Shown: in pieces, positions 54,906 through 64,000 of the stretch
Layout: every line of letters starts with the position of its first letter
Position numbering within the stretch: the stretch's first letter is position 1
From: Tragulus kanchil
Lineage: Eukaryota; Chordata; Mammalia; Artiodactyla; Tragulidae
Assembly (NCBI GenBank): GCA_022376925.1
Contig: JAIOJX010000025.1
Location: 181,783,801-181,847,800, forward strand
DNA: 64,000 nt
Direction of reading: 5' to 3'
Position numbers and translations under genes: made by a program
The notes under the pieces: model-generated
What the model saw: the letters and a program-made list of their open reading frames with translations, nothing else
The model's database searches: none
Told to the model about the DNA's origin: nothing

Positions 54906-54968
54906 CCTCCTGTGTGTTCTGGTGCATGTCTTACTGGGCTGGACTCTTCCCTGTTATCCCAACAGCTT

Positions 54969-54969
<1 letters not shown>

Positions 54970-55007
<38 letters not shown>

Positions 55008-55048
55008 CTGAATCTCCAGATCTCATAGGGTGGACAAAATAAGGAAAC

Positions 55049-55092
<44 letters not shown>
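54970..55092. repeat. Inverted CA / TG microsatellite pair
   Basis: (CA)n at about 54971-55005 and (TG)n at about 55053-55092 are complementary in opposite order, separated by about 47 bases. A long hairpin or cruciform is therefore possible. The TG arm adjoins the tail of the reversed CHR SINE at 55100. Confidence 0.9.
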
Positions 55093-55093
<1 letters not shown>

Positions 55094-55099
55094 TGGATT

Positions 55100-55332
55100 T
55101 CTTTCTTTAATACTTATTTATTTGGCTGCCTTGACTCTTTGTTGTAGCACATGGGATCTTCACTGCAGCACGCAGGCTCTCTAGTTGTGGTATGCAGGTG
55201 GGCTCAGTCACTGCATTGCATGGCTTTAGTTGCTCTGCAGCATGTGGAATCTTAGCTCCCTGACCAGGTATCAAACCCACATCCCCTGCACTGCAAAGCA
55301 GATTCTTAACCACTAACTATCAGGGAAGTCCC
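55100..55332 (-). mobile_element. CHR-2-like SINE, reversed
   Basis: TTATTTATTTGGCTGCCTTG, CTCTCTAGTTGTGGTATGCA, GGAATCTTAGCTCCCTGACC, AACTATCAGGGAAGTCCC. Confidence 0.85.
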
Positions 55333-56009
55333 ACTGTGTGTGGATTCTGTGGATTCTATGATGCCACCAGGTAGTACGCTACAGAAAGTAAAGTATGGTT
55401 AGAAACGTAGTTCTAATCCATGTGGAAGGTGGCCCGATCCTGAGTAATACACTCGTGTGTTTAATCATAGAAGAAAGAATAATGGACCGGGAGTCTGGGA
55501 TTGTGGGCTTGCTTCTGCCTACACCATGTATTATCTTTATATCAAGAAAATACAGTGCAGAGGCCATCAAAGAAGAACTTTACATGTAGCACTTCATTTA
55601 AAAGGCCTTAAGGACAATTATCTGAGCACACAGGACTTTCTCCACCGGTGCGGTCCCCTCCTCGAGGGAGAAGAAAGCCATCCCTCATGCGTGCTCCCAA
55701 AATAAAGAATCCAGCAGTAACTCCCAACTCCACCCCATCTGTAGACATACATACTCTCTGATCTTGGCTTTGGCAAGCTTCCATGGGACTATTTTGCCCG
55801 TCCCTGAGACATTTAAGTGATTCTTGGATTCCACTTGGGACTAGCAAAGGAGATAGAATTCAGTGAGGACATATTAGGGAACCCACATGGGTACAGAGTC
55901 ACCCCTCATTTCTTCGAGTCAGTCTTGATGCTTATAAAACTGAGGCATTGACCGCCACCTGTGTGCTTCTTGTCACTGTCTCTCAAGGGGCTCCAGACAC
56001 AGTGGAGGC
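55333..56009. other. Single-copy stretch, nothing recognised
   Basis: No family is recognised. Short frames overlap on both strands. The left edge of D15 is at about 55667. Confidence 0.4.
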
Positions 56010-56215
56010 AATGGCAATGTTATTTAATGGTTCTCATAAGCCCCCCAAACAGGCACTTCCATTTCTATTTGAATATACGAAGAATCTGAAGCTCAGTGAA
56101 ATTAAGTAATTGACCCAGGGTTGTTGAGGCAACAGGTCCTAAAGATGGAATTGAACCCAGTCCTTCTGGCTTCAGAGCCTATGGCCCATGCTCATACTAA
56201 GCTGCCATTCCAAAA
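56010..56215 (-). mobile_element. MIR/L2-type fragment, reversed
   Basis: AATCTGAAGCTCAGTGAAAT, AAGTAATTGACCCAGGGTTG, GATGGAATTGAACCCAGTCC. Second copy at about 57181-57386. Confidence 0.6.
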
Positions 56216-56644
56216 GCCAAATGCTCAGCTGGGTTAACTGGAACCAGAAGTCTTCTTTTTATAACACAATCTGGGGAACTAACCTCCCCCTTCTGCTCAT
56301 AGTTTTCATATCAGCAAAATCAAAAGCTTAGACTAAACACAAAGAAAGTCCCTCCCAGATCAAAGGCTTTCCTTCCATTCACGTCATTCAGTGTATCTTC
56401 AGTTTGTGGCTCTACAGATTCTAAATCAGAGGTAATTCAGGTTTCTACCTTTCACTATAATGAAGGGTAGAAACCTAAATTTACAAATTAACATTTTTAG
56501 AAATAAAAGTAAAGCTGGCCAGGTTAAAATGTCAACTGGGAAGGTGTAGTCACACACTTCTGGGCATTGCCATCGTCACATGGAGACAGTTCAGTGCAAA
56601 CCTGGAGCACCTTGAAATTCAACTAGAAATTCACTCAAGTGTCA

Positions 56645-56765
56645 GGAATAACATGAACTTTGGGATCAGAAGACCTGGGTTTGGGTCTCAACTACTACAT
56701 TTATGAGCTGTTTGCCCCAAACAAATCAACACCATTTCTAAGTCTTTGATTGTTATCTATAAATT
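56645..56765 (+). mobile_element. MIR 5' fragment
   Basis: AACATGAACTTTGGGATCAGA, AGACCTGGGTTTGGGTCTCA, then TATGAGCTGTTTGCC. Second copy at about 57815-57935. Confidence 0.65.
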
Positions 56766-57944
56766 AATATTCTAAAGGGTTTCCCTTGTAGTTCAGCTGG
56801 TAGGGCTTCCTTGAAACCGGAGCACGTGCGTTCCCAAGGAGAAGAAAGCCATCCCTCATGCGTGCTCCCAAAATAAAGAATCCAGCAGTAACTCCCAACT
56901 CCACCCCATCTGTAGACATACATACTCTCTGATCTTGGCTTTGGCAAGCTTCCATGGGACTATTTTGCCCGTCCCTGAGACATTTAAGTGATTCTTGGAT
57001 TCCACTTGGGACTAGCAAAGGAGATAGAATTCAGTGAGGACATATTAGGGAACCCACATGGGTACAGAGTCACCCCTCATTTCTTCGAGTCAGTCTTGAT
57101 GCTTATAAAACTGAGGCATTGACCGCCACCTGTGTGCTTCTTGTCACTGTCTCTCAAGGGGCTCCAGACACAGTGGAGGCAATGGCAATGTTATTTAATG
57201 GTTCTCATAAGCCCCCCAAACAGGCACTTCCATTTCTATTTGAATATACGAAGAATCTGAAGCTCAGTGAAATTAAGTAATTGACCCAGGGTTGTTGAGG
57301 CAACAGGTCCTAAAGATGGAATTGAACCCAGTCCTTCTGGCTTCAGAGCCTATGGCCCATGCTCATACTAAGCTGCCATTCCAAAAGCCAAATGCTCAGC
57401 TGGGTTAACTGGAACCAGAAGTCTTCTTTTTATAACACAATCTGGGGAACTAACCTCCCCCTTCTGCTCATAGTTTTCATATCAGCAAAATCAAAAGCTT
57501 AGACTAAACACAAAGAAAGTCCCTCCCAGATCAAAGGCTTTCCTTCCATTCACGTCATTCAGTGTATCTTCAGTTTGTGGCTCTACAGATTCTAAATCAG
57601 AGGTAATTCAGGTTTCTACCTTTCACTATAATGAAGGGTAGAAACCTAAATTTAAATTAACATTTTTAGAAATAAAAGTAAAGCTGGCCAGGTTAAAATG
57701 TCAACTGGGAAGGTGTAGTCACACACTTCTGGGCATTGCCATCGTCACATGGAGACAGTTCAGTGCAAACCTGGAGCACCTTGAAATTCAACTAGAAATT
57801 CACTCAAGTGTCAGGAATAACATGAACTTTGGGATCAGAAGACCTGGGTTTGGGTCTCAACTACTACATTTATGAGCTGTTTGCCCCAAACAAATCAACA
57901 CCATTTCTAAGTCTTTGATTGTTATCTATAAATTAATATTCTAA

Positions 57945-58255
57945 AGGGTTTCCCTTGTAGTTCAGCTGGTAGGGCTTCCCTTGAAACCCAGCAATGCAAG
58001 ACACCCTGGATCAATTCCTGGGTTGGGAAGATTCCCTGGAGAAGGGATAGGCTACTCATTCCAGTATTCTTGGGCTTCCCTGGTGGCTCAGATGGTAAAG
58101 AATTTGCCTGCAGTGCAGGAGACCGGGGTTCTATTCCTGGGTTGGGATTATTTCCTGGAGCAGGGAAAGACTACCCACTCTAGTGTTCTTGCCTGGAGAA
58201 TTGCATGGCTTGTCCACGGGTCGCAAAGAGTCAGACATGACTGAATGACTTCATT
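57945..58255 (+). mobile_element. Dimeric Bov-tA SINE
   Basis: A first head unit (57948-58074: GGTTTCCCTTGTAGTTCAGC ... TTCCAGTATTCTT) is followed at once by a full Bov-tA (58075-58255: GGGCTTCCCTGGTGGCTCAG ... GACATGACTGAATGACTTCA). The first unit stops at the same body position as in the dimer at 18951-19279. Confidence 0.85.
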
Positions 58256-58339
58256 TTCAAGAGTCTATCTTGAAGGTCACTAGGATGCAAATTGTTTTGG
58301 AAAATGTCAAACTGTACAAATGTGAGCCATTAGTATCAA

Positions 58340-58930
58340 ATGCTCAGTCACTGAGTTACATCCAACTCTTTGCAACCCATGGACTGCAGCATTCCAAGAT
58401 TCCCTGTGCTTTACCATCTCAGAGTTTGCTCAAACTCGTGATCATTGAGTCAGCAATGCCATCTAATCATCTCATCCTTTGTTGCCCCCTTCTCCTCCTG
58501 CCCTCAGTTTTTCCCAGCATCAGGGTTTTTCCATTAAATTTGCTCTTCCCATCAGGTGGCCAAAATACAGGAGCTTCAGCTTCAGCATCAGTTCTTCCAA
58601 TGAATATTCAGGGTTGACTTCTTTTAGGATTGACTGGTTTGATCTCCAAGGACTCTCTAGAGTCTTCTCCAGGACCACAATTTGAAACCCTCAGTCCTTC
58701 AGCTCTCAGCCTTCTTTATGAGCCAACTTTCACATCCATATATGACTACTGGAAAAACCATGTGCTGTGCTGTGCTTAGCTGCTCGGTCGAGTCCAACTC
58801 TTTGCAAGCCCATGGACTGTAGCACTCCAGGTCCCTCTGTCTATGGGGGGAAAGCCATAGCTCTGACTATCCAGATCTTTGTTGGCCAAGTGATGTCTCT
58901 GTTTTTCTCTAGGTTTGTCATAACTTTAGT
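58340..58930 (-). mobile_element. BovB 3' end, reversed, with Bov-A insert
   Basis: TTGAGTCAGCAATGCCATCT, AGCTTCAGCATCAGTTCTTC, GGATTGACTGGTTTGATCTC, ACATCCATATATGACTACTG, TTTCTCTAGGTTTGTCATAA give a reversed BovB 3' end. A Bov-A-like piece (about 58762-58850: TGCTTAGCTGCTCGGTCGAG, GTGGACTGTAGCACTCC-like) interrupts it. Confidence 0.85.
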
Positions 58931-59492
58931 ATAAATAAGGTAATATTTTTAATCATTAATAAGACCATAGCATCTTACAAAAAAGATCAGGGAATGCCAT
59001 GTTAGAAATGTTATCTTAGTGACTCAGAGAAGCTTTGCAGAAAATCAGCAACTTGGATCAAACAGGGCTAAAGGCAAGTGGGATTGAAGAGGCCAATTGG
59101 AGCAATGCTGTGACAGTCTCTCCCTGGGGTCACGTTGTCAGCAGGGCAGCAGCAGACCTTCCAAGCCAACAAATGCTCAACTCACCCCTAAAATGCTAGT
59201 GCTCACCAGACAATAAAGTAACACATGTGTTTTCAATATCATGCAGCTTTGTGCTAGGACTGGAAAATCTAGTGTGTAGCAAAGAGCTCAATTTAAAGAT
59301 GGAATTTTGGGATATTGGTTTCCTCTCTCCCATCTACTGCCTTGAGAAGATTGGACATCATTTTCTAAATGAACTTCTAGGAACTTTTTAGGAAGTGCAC
59401 CTCCTTTATGACGTTTAACTTTTGCAAAGAGAATGGATCCATTTTTCCTTCTCTGTTTCTATTGCAACCTGTACTCTTGTGTCATTATTTCC
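58931..59492. other. D16 interior, nothing recognised
   Basis: No young repeat is recognised. A 308-base part (59185-59492) occurs three times through D16 and D17. Confidence 0.45.
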
Positions 59493-59544
59493 CAAAAATA
59501 TGAACGTTTGAACTTGTTGCATACAGAGCTTCAAACCACTTTCT

Positions 59545-60050
59545 TTTGCTCAAACTCGTGATCATTGAGTCAGCAATGCCATCTAATCATCTCATCCTTT
59601 GTTGCCCCCTTCTCCTCCTGCCCTCAGTTTTTCCCAGCATCAGGGTTTTTCCATTAAATTTGCTCTTCCCATCAGGTGGCCAAAATACAGGAGCTTCAGC
59701 TTCAGCATCAGTTCTTCCAATGAATATTCAGGGTTGACTTCTTTTAGGATTGACTGGTTTGATCTCCAAGGACTCTCTAGAGTCTTCTCCAGGACCACAA
59801 TTTGAAACCCTCAGTCCTTCAGCTCTCAGCCTTCTTTATGAGCCAACTTTCACATCCATATATGACTACTGGAAAAACCATGTGCTGTGCTGTGCTTAGC
59901 TGCTCGGTCGAGTCCAACTCTTTGCAAGCCCATGGACTGTAGCACTCCAGGTCCCTCTGTCTATGGGGGGAAAGCCATAGCTCTGACTATCCAGATCTTT
60001 GTTGGCCAAGTGATGTCTCTGTTTTTCTCTAGGTTTGTCATAACTTTAGT
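59545..60050 (-). mobile_element. BovB 3' end, D16 second copy
   Basis: Copy of 58425-58930, without the 3'-terminal ~85 bases that lie outside the duplicated unit. Confidence 0.85.
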
Positions 60051-60612
60051 ATAAATAAGGTAATATTTTTAATCATTAATAAGACCATAGCATCTTACAA
60101 AAAAGATCAGGGAATGCCATGTTAGAAATGTTATCTTAGTGACTCAGAGAAGCTTTGCAGAAAATCAGCAACTTGGATCAAACAGGGCTAAAGGCAAGTG
60201 GGATTGAAGAGGCCAATTGGAGCAATGCTGTGACAGTCTCTCCCTGGGGTCACGTTGTCAGCAGGGCAGCAGCAGACCTTCCAAGCCAACAAATGCTCAA
60301 CTCACCCCTAAAATGCTAGTGCTCACCAGACAATAAAGTAACACATGTGTTTTCAATATCATGCAGCTTTGTGCTAGGACTGGAAAATCTAGTGTGTAGC
60401 AAAGAGCTCAATTTAAAGATGGAATTTTGGGATATTGGTTTCCTCTCTCCCATCTACTGCCTTGAGAAGATTGGACATCATTTTCTAAATGAACTTCTAG
60501 GAACTTTTTAGGAAGTGCACCTCCTTTATGACGTTTAACTTTTGCAAAGAGAATGGATCCATTTTTCCTTCTCTGTTTCTATTGCAACCTGTACTCTTGT
60601 GTCATTATTTCC

Positions 60613-61223
60613 AGGAATTATTTTCTACAAGGTCACCACTAGAACTCATTTGGTAAGCATTGAACAATTGTGCCTAAGGACAATACAGAGCTTACTTCCT
60701 CCAAACCTCTGGCCACAACATTCTTGTCAACTGATCTGTACATAACCTTGTTACATGCGTATTTTTATCTAGAATGCCTTATGTAACATATTCTTTGGTT
60801 GATTTATTAATATCAAACTCATGACTAACAGCACTGTAACTCATATTTGAACGAAGTTTATCTAACACAGGTATTTTCTCCTAAAGGCACACCACATCCT
60901 AAGTGCTGTTGCATGCAGAAACTCTTGACTGCACGTTAGCACTATGCCCAGGGGCCGTTTTGAATAGAAAAATCACCACAAAAGGCACAGAAATGAAAAA
61001 AAAATGACACTAAGCAGACCATGGAAAAAACAACGTGTTTACAATAGGAAAGTTAAAAACAAGAAGGCAAAACAACCCTTGATCCAATCTCAGCTTGCAA
61101 TGTGTGTCAGGAGACTTGAGTTTTTCACTGTTGTGCACATACCTGCAAATAACCTGGAAAATGCCACGTTTGGGGAGTTACAAATACATTTAACAAGAAG
61201 TACATTGGTAGTAAATATGCTAT
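60613..61223. other. D17 interior, nothing recognised
   Basis: AT-rich, no family recognised. A 118-codon frame (61004-61360) runs from single-copy-like DNA into a SINE and recurs at 62119-62475. It is not a convincing gene. Confidence 0.4.
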
Positions 61224-61416
61224 GTGTGTTCAGTCCATTTCTTTGCCACTGCATAGACTGTAGCCCGCCAGGTTCCTCCATCCATGGAATTTTCCAGGCA
61301 ATGATCCTGGAGTGGTTACTTGTTTCCTTCTCCAGGGGGTCTTCCCGATTCAGGGATTGATCCCAGGTCTCCTGAGTCTCCGCATTGTAGGTGGGCTCTT
61401 TACTCACTGAGTCAGT
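61224..61416 (-). mobile_element. Bov-tA SINE
   Basis: GTAGCCCGCCAGGTTCCTCC, GGCAATGATCCTGGAGTGGT, GGTGGGCTCTTTACTCACTG. Cut short at the D17 junction before the head. Confidence 0.9.
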
Positions 61417-62339
61417 CAACCCCTAAAATGCTAGTGCTCACCAGACAATAAAGTAACACATGTGTTTTCAATATCATGCAGCTTTGTGCTAGGACTGGAA
61501 AATCTAGTGTGTAGCAAAGAGCTCAATTTAAAGATGGAATTTTGGGATATTGGTTTCCTCTCTCCCATCTACTGCCTTGAGAAGATTGGACATCATTTTC
61601 TAAATGAACTTCTAGGAACTTTTTAGGAAGTGCACCTCCTTTATGACGTTTAACTTTTGCAAAGAGAATGGATCCATTTTTCCTTCTCTGTTTCTATTGC
61701 AACCTGTACTCTTGTGTCATTATTTCCAGGAATTATTTTCTACAAGGTCACCACTAGAACTCATTTGGTAAGCATTGAACAATTGTGCCTAAGGACAATA
61801 CAGAGCTTACTTCCTCCAAACCTCTGGCCACAACATTCTTGTCAACTGATCTGTACATAACCTTGTTACATGCGTATTTTTATCTAGAATGCCTTATGTA
61901 ACATATTCTTTGGTTGATTTATTAATATCAAACTCATGACTAACAGCACTGTAACTCATATTTGAACGAAGTTTATCTAACACAGGTATTTTCTCCTAAA
62001 GGCACACCACATCCTAAGTGCTGTTGCATGCAGAAACTCTTGACTGCACGTTAGCACTATGCCCAGGGGCCGTTTTGAATAGAAAAATCACCACAAAAGG
62101 CACAGAAATGAAAAAAAAATGACACTAAGCAGACCATGGAAAAAACAACGTGTTTACAATAGGAAAGTTAAAAACAAGAAGGCAAAACAACCCTTGATCC
62201 AATCTCAGCTTGCAATGTGTGTCAGGAGACTTGAGTTTTTCACTGTTGTGCACATACCTGCAAATAACCTGGAAAATGCCACGTTTGGGGAGTTACAAAT
62301 ACATTTAACAAGAAGTACATTGGTAGTAAATATGCTATG

Positions 62340-62541
62340 TGTGTTCAGTCCATTTCTTTGCCACTGCATAGACTGTAGCCCGCCAGGTTCCTCCATCCAT
62401 GGAATTTTCCAGGCAATGATCCTGGAGTGGTTACTTGTTTCCTTCTCCAGGGGATCTTCCCGATTCAGGGATTGATCCCAGGTCTCCTGAGTCTCCCGCA
62501 TTGTAGGTGGGCTCTTTACTCACTGAGTCAGTGGGGAAGCC
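62340..62541 (-). mobile_element. Bov-tA SINE, complete copy
   Basis: D17 copy of 61224-61416, here running on to the head end AGTCAGTGGGGAAGCC. Confidence 0.92.
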
Positions 62542-62974
62542 AATGCCAACCTGGGCTCACCTGCAAATATGGGTCCATGACAATGTGGAGAAGAGCTATC
62601 TCTGCTATAGAGCTCTTCTAAAGTTAATGGACCAAACTGGGTAAAACGCCAAAAACTTCACATATAATTATTTTGCGCATACTTTCTGCACATCTGTAGC
62701 TCTTCCCCCAGACCTGCTCCCAAGGGTTAGAATCATGTTCCCATCTGCTTTTGGCAAAGGGAGCACACGCTCAACAATTCCAAAACTGAAGTCACCCAAT
62801 TTTCCGTAAAACTTATCTTTTCTTCTTTTATGTTGCAATAAAGGTCGCTTCTTCCCAGAAACTCCAGTGTCCACAATCATAGGTATAGTTCTTGAGCAGT
62901 CACCCTTTGGCGCACTTACCTCTAAGCTTTCTTCTGGTCATGAAGAGAACTCTGTGGCACAGGTCCAACAATTA
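62542..62974. other. Single-copy stretch with a small ORF
   Basis: No repeat family is recognised. A 70-codon minus-strand frame (62668-62880) starts MIVDTGVSGKKRPLLQHKRR and is basic. I recognise no domain. Confidence 0.35.
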
Positions 62975-63105
62975 ATTACATTTGACAGATAAAATAACTG
63001 AGGCTTGGAAGGTGTTAAGTGCATGGCCCAATTCGTCCAGCAGGTCAGCAGCAGAGCTAGCTTTTGGACCTAGGTGATCTGACTACAAAGAATGGGTGCC
63101 TTACT
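62975..63105 (-). mobile_element. MIR fragment, reversed
   Basis: GACAGATAAAATAACTGAGG, CTTGGAAGGTGTTAAGTGCA, CAGCAGCAGAGCTAGCTTTT follow the reversed MIR order. Confidence 0.7.
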
Positions 63106-63149
63106 CAACCATTTTGACATATTGATGTAATCTTGTTAAATATAAGCCC

Positions 63150-63306
63150 TTTTGATAGTCATCTGCTTAAAAGTCTCCAATGGCTCTATATGGCCTGTAG
63201 AAAATAGATAGATAGGCAGACAGATAGACGAAGGCTCCTGCAGAAAGAAATGCAGAACCCCTCCTGATCTTGTGCTAAATTTCTTTCCTGATTTAGCTTT
63301 GTTTAT
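63150..63306. mobile_element. L2-like fragment, first part
   Basis: TTAAAAGTCTCCAATGGCTC followed by TATATGGCCTGTAGAAAATA resembles L2 3' sequence. A GATA-like tract (about 63207-63228) interrupts it. It appears to resume at 63509 after a Bov-tA. Confidence 0.5.
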
Positions 63307-63508
63307 CCCCCTGGTGACTCAGACAATAAGGAATCTGCCTGAAATGCAGGAGACCCAGGTTCAGTCCCTGAGAATGGAAAATCCCCTAGAGAAGGGAATG
63401 GCACCCCACTCTGGTATTCTTGCCTGGGGAACCCTGTGGACAGAGGACCCTGACAGGCTACAGTCTGTGGGGTCACAAAGAGCTGGACATGCCTAAAGGA
63501 CTAACACT
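63307..63508 (+). mobile_element. Bov-tA SINE inside L2-like repeat
   Basis: CCCTGGTGACTCAGACAATA, GGTTCAGTCCCTGAGAATGG, GGACAGAGGACCCTGACAGG, GGGGTCACAAAGAGCTGGAC. Confidence 0.9.
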
Positions 63509-63650
63509 TTTTCACTTTCCTCCTCTTCAGGAATGTTGCACTTCTGGTGCCAAAGATGATCATTTTTCATTCAACATGCTTCTACTTGCTGCCTTTGTGG
63601 TTTTGTGCCTACATACAGTCCCTTCCGCCTGAAATGGCTGCTCCTGCAAG
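63509..63650. mobile_element. L2-like fragment, second part
   Basis: CTACTTGCTGCCTTTGTGGT and CAGTCCCTTCCGCCTGAAAT resemble the L2 3' region, continuing the piece before the SINE. Confidence 0.45.
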
Positions 63651-64000
63651 GCGGAGGCTCTAACCCTGTCCTTCTGTGCAGACAGCTCGTCATAACCTAC
63701 TCAGCAGAAGAGCCCAAAGCAATAGTCGGAGGTCACCATGTTTGTTCGGTGGCAAAGGACATAGAAAGTTTCTGCATAGAATAAATTTTCAAAGAAGGAG
63801 GAATCACAGCATATTACTGGTTGGAGGGACAGCGTCCCACTCCCACACGGGGGTGCTAATACCATACATAATGCAAGGTTCTGCCTTCCTCATTGTGTGC
63901 TGGTTGAGGGGCCAGGGTCAATATCTTCCCACCTTTCAATATCCTCCTGGACTGCTGCTGGACTCCAGGAAGTATACCTGGCTGTTAAGAAAGGCAGTAG
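63651..64000. other. Single-copy end of window, nothing recognised
   Basis: No repeat or gene feature is recognised. Confidence 0.4.

Larger units (their letters stand above)
55667..57988. repeat. Tandem duplication D15 (55667-56818 / 56838-57988)
   Basis: Offset 1,171. Copy 1 lacks one C in its last 15 bases and copy 2 lacks 4 bases near 57650. The 19-base filler GGAGCACGTGCGTTCCCAA resembles a shortened form of the sequence before copy 1 (CCGGTGCGGTCCCCTCCTCG). The unit holds two old MIR fragments and the start of a Bov-tA. Confidence 0.97.
58425..60612. repeat. Tandem duplication D16 (58425-59492 / 59545-60612)
   Basis: Offset exactly 1,120, with 52 bases of filler (59493-59544). The filler shows CATACAGAGCTTCAAACCAC where the true continuation of copy 2 has ACAATACAGAGCTTACTTCC and then TCCAAACC, so it is a shortened and garbled read-through. 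The unit carries most of a reversed BovB. Confidence 0.97.
60304..62532. repeat. Tandem duplication D17 (60304-61416 / 61419-62532)
   Basis: Offset 1,115-1,116, essentially abutting (2 bases, CA). Copy 1 shows GGGGGTCTTCC where copy 2 has GGGGATCTTCC, and lacks one C in its last 40 bases. The interior is identical as far as I can read. Confidence 0.97.

Noticed and set aside
2477..62532. CRISPR-like or satellite array
   Set aside because: Each ~1.1 kb repeat pair has different content. No common unit, no short direct repeats with spacers, and the setting is vertebrate.

Overview
The window is from a pecoran ruminant genome (cattle, sheep, goat or a relative). The sign is the repeat content: dozens of Bov-tA SINEs (tRNA-derived head plus Bov-A body), several BovB (RTE) LINE 3' ends, CHR-type tRNA-derived SINEs shared across cetartiodactyls, artiodactyl-type L1 3' ends, MaLR LTRs, MIRs and one short mariner-like MITE. 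I recognise no protein-coding gene, exon, rRNA or tRNA gene. The open reading frames are short, mostly lie inside or antisense to SINEs, LINEs and LTRs, and often appear twice only because the DNA under them is duplicated. The window reads as intergenic or intronic sequence.

The dominant feature is structural. I count 17 direct tandem duplications (D1-D17), each with a pitch of about 1.08-1.20 kb, spread from 2.5 kb to 62.5 kb. Together they account for about 19 kb, so the non-redundant length is near 45 kb. Several are chained: D2-D3-D4, D9-D10 and D16-D17. Most copies are nearly identical inside. Differences cluster within about 100 bases of the central junction, and many junctions hold 2-52 bases of filler that can be read as an error-rich version of the true flank on one side or the other (clearest in D7, D8, D11, D12, D14, D15 and D16). 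This is what unmerged overlapping contig ends look like, so my leading explanation is systematic false duplication in the assembly. D5 is the exception: exactly 1,077 bases, no length difference, no filler, and a 4-base microhomology. It could be a real tandem duplication.

Layout. 0-6.5 kb: MaLR LTR, old L1 3' ends, a CHR SINE, D1, and a BovB inserted into an L1 3' end. 6.4-12.8 kb: the chained D2-D3-D4. 10.8-13.7 kb: a MaLR LTR broken by a Bov-tA and by a 5'-inverted L1, then a forward MLT1-type LTR. 13.7-18.2 kb: D5 and AT-rich degenerate L1. 18.8-22.3 kb: a probable L1 5'-type start, a dimeric Bov-tA, a GC- and CpG-rich segment duplicated in D6, an L1 3' end and the MITE. 22.7-27.1 kb: CHR SINEs, D7 and a strong CTCF-like motif at 27.1 kb. 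27-36 kb: mostly single-copy DNA with MIR, Bov-tA and BovB, and D8. 36-41 kb: chained D9-D10 and CHR SINEs, followed by a SINE with an internal 36-base duplication at 41.7 kb. 42-54 kb: D11-D14, with an LTR-like stretch in D14 and a split L1 3' end. 55-64 kb: inverted CA/TG tracts, D15, a dimeric Bov-tA, BovB, and chained D16-D17.

Family names come from remembered consensus patterns and are not the result of a database search. Boundaries are by eye and may be off by several bases for old repeats.
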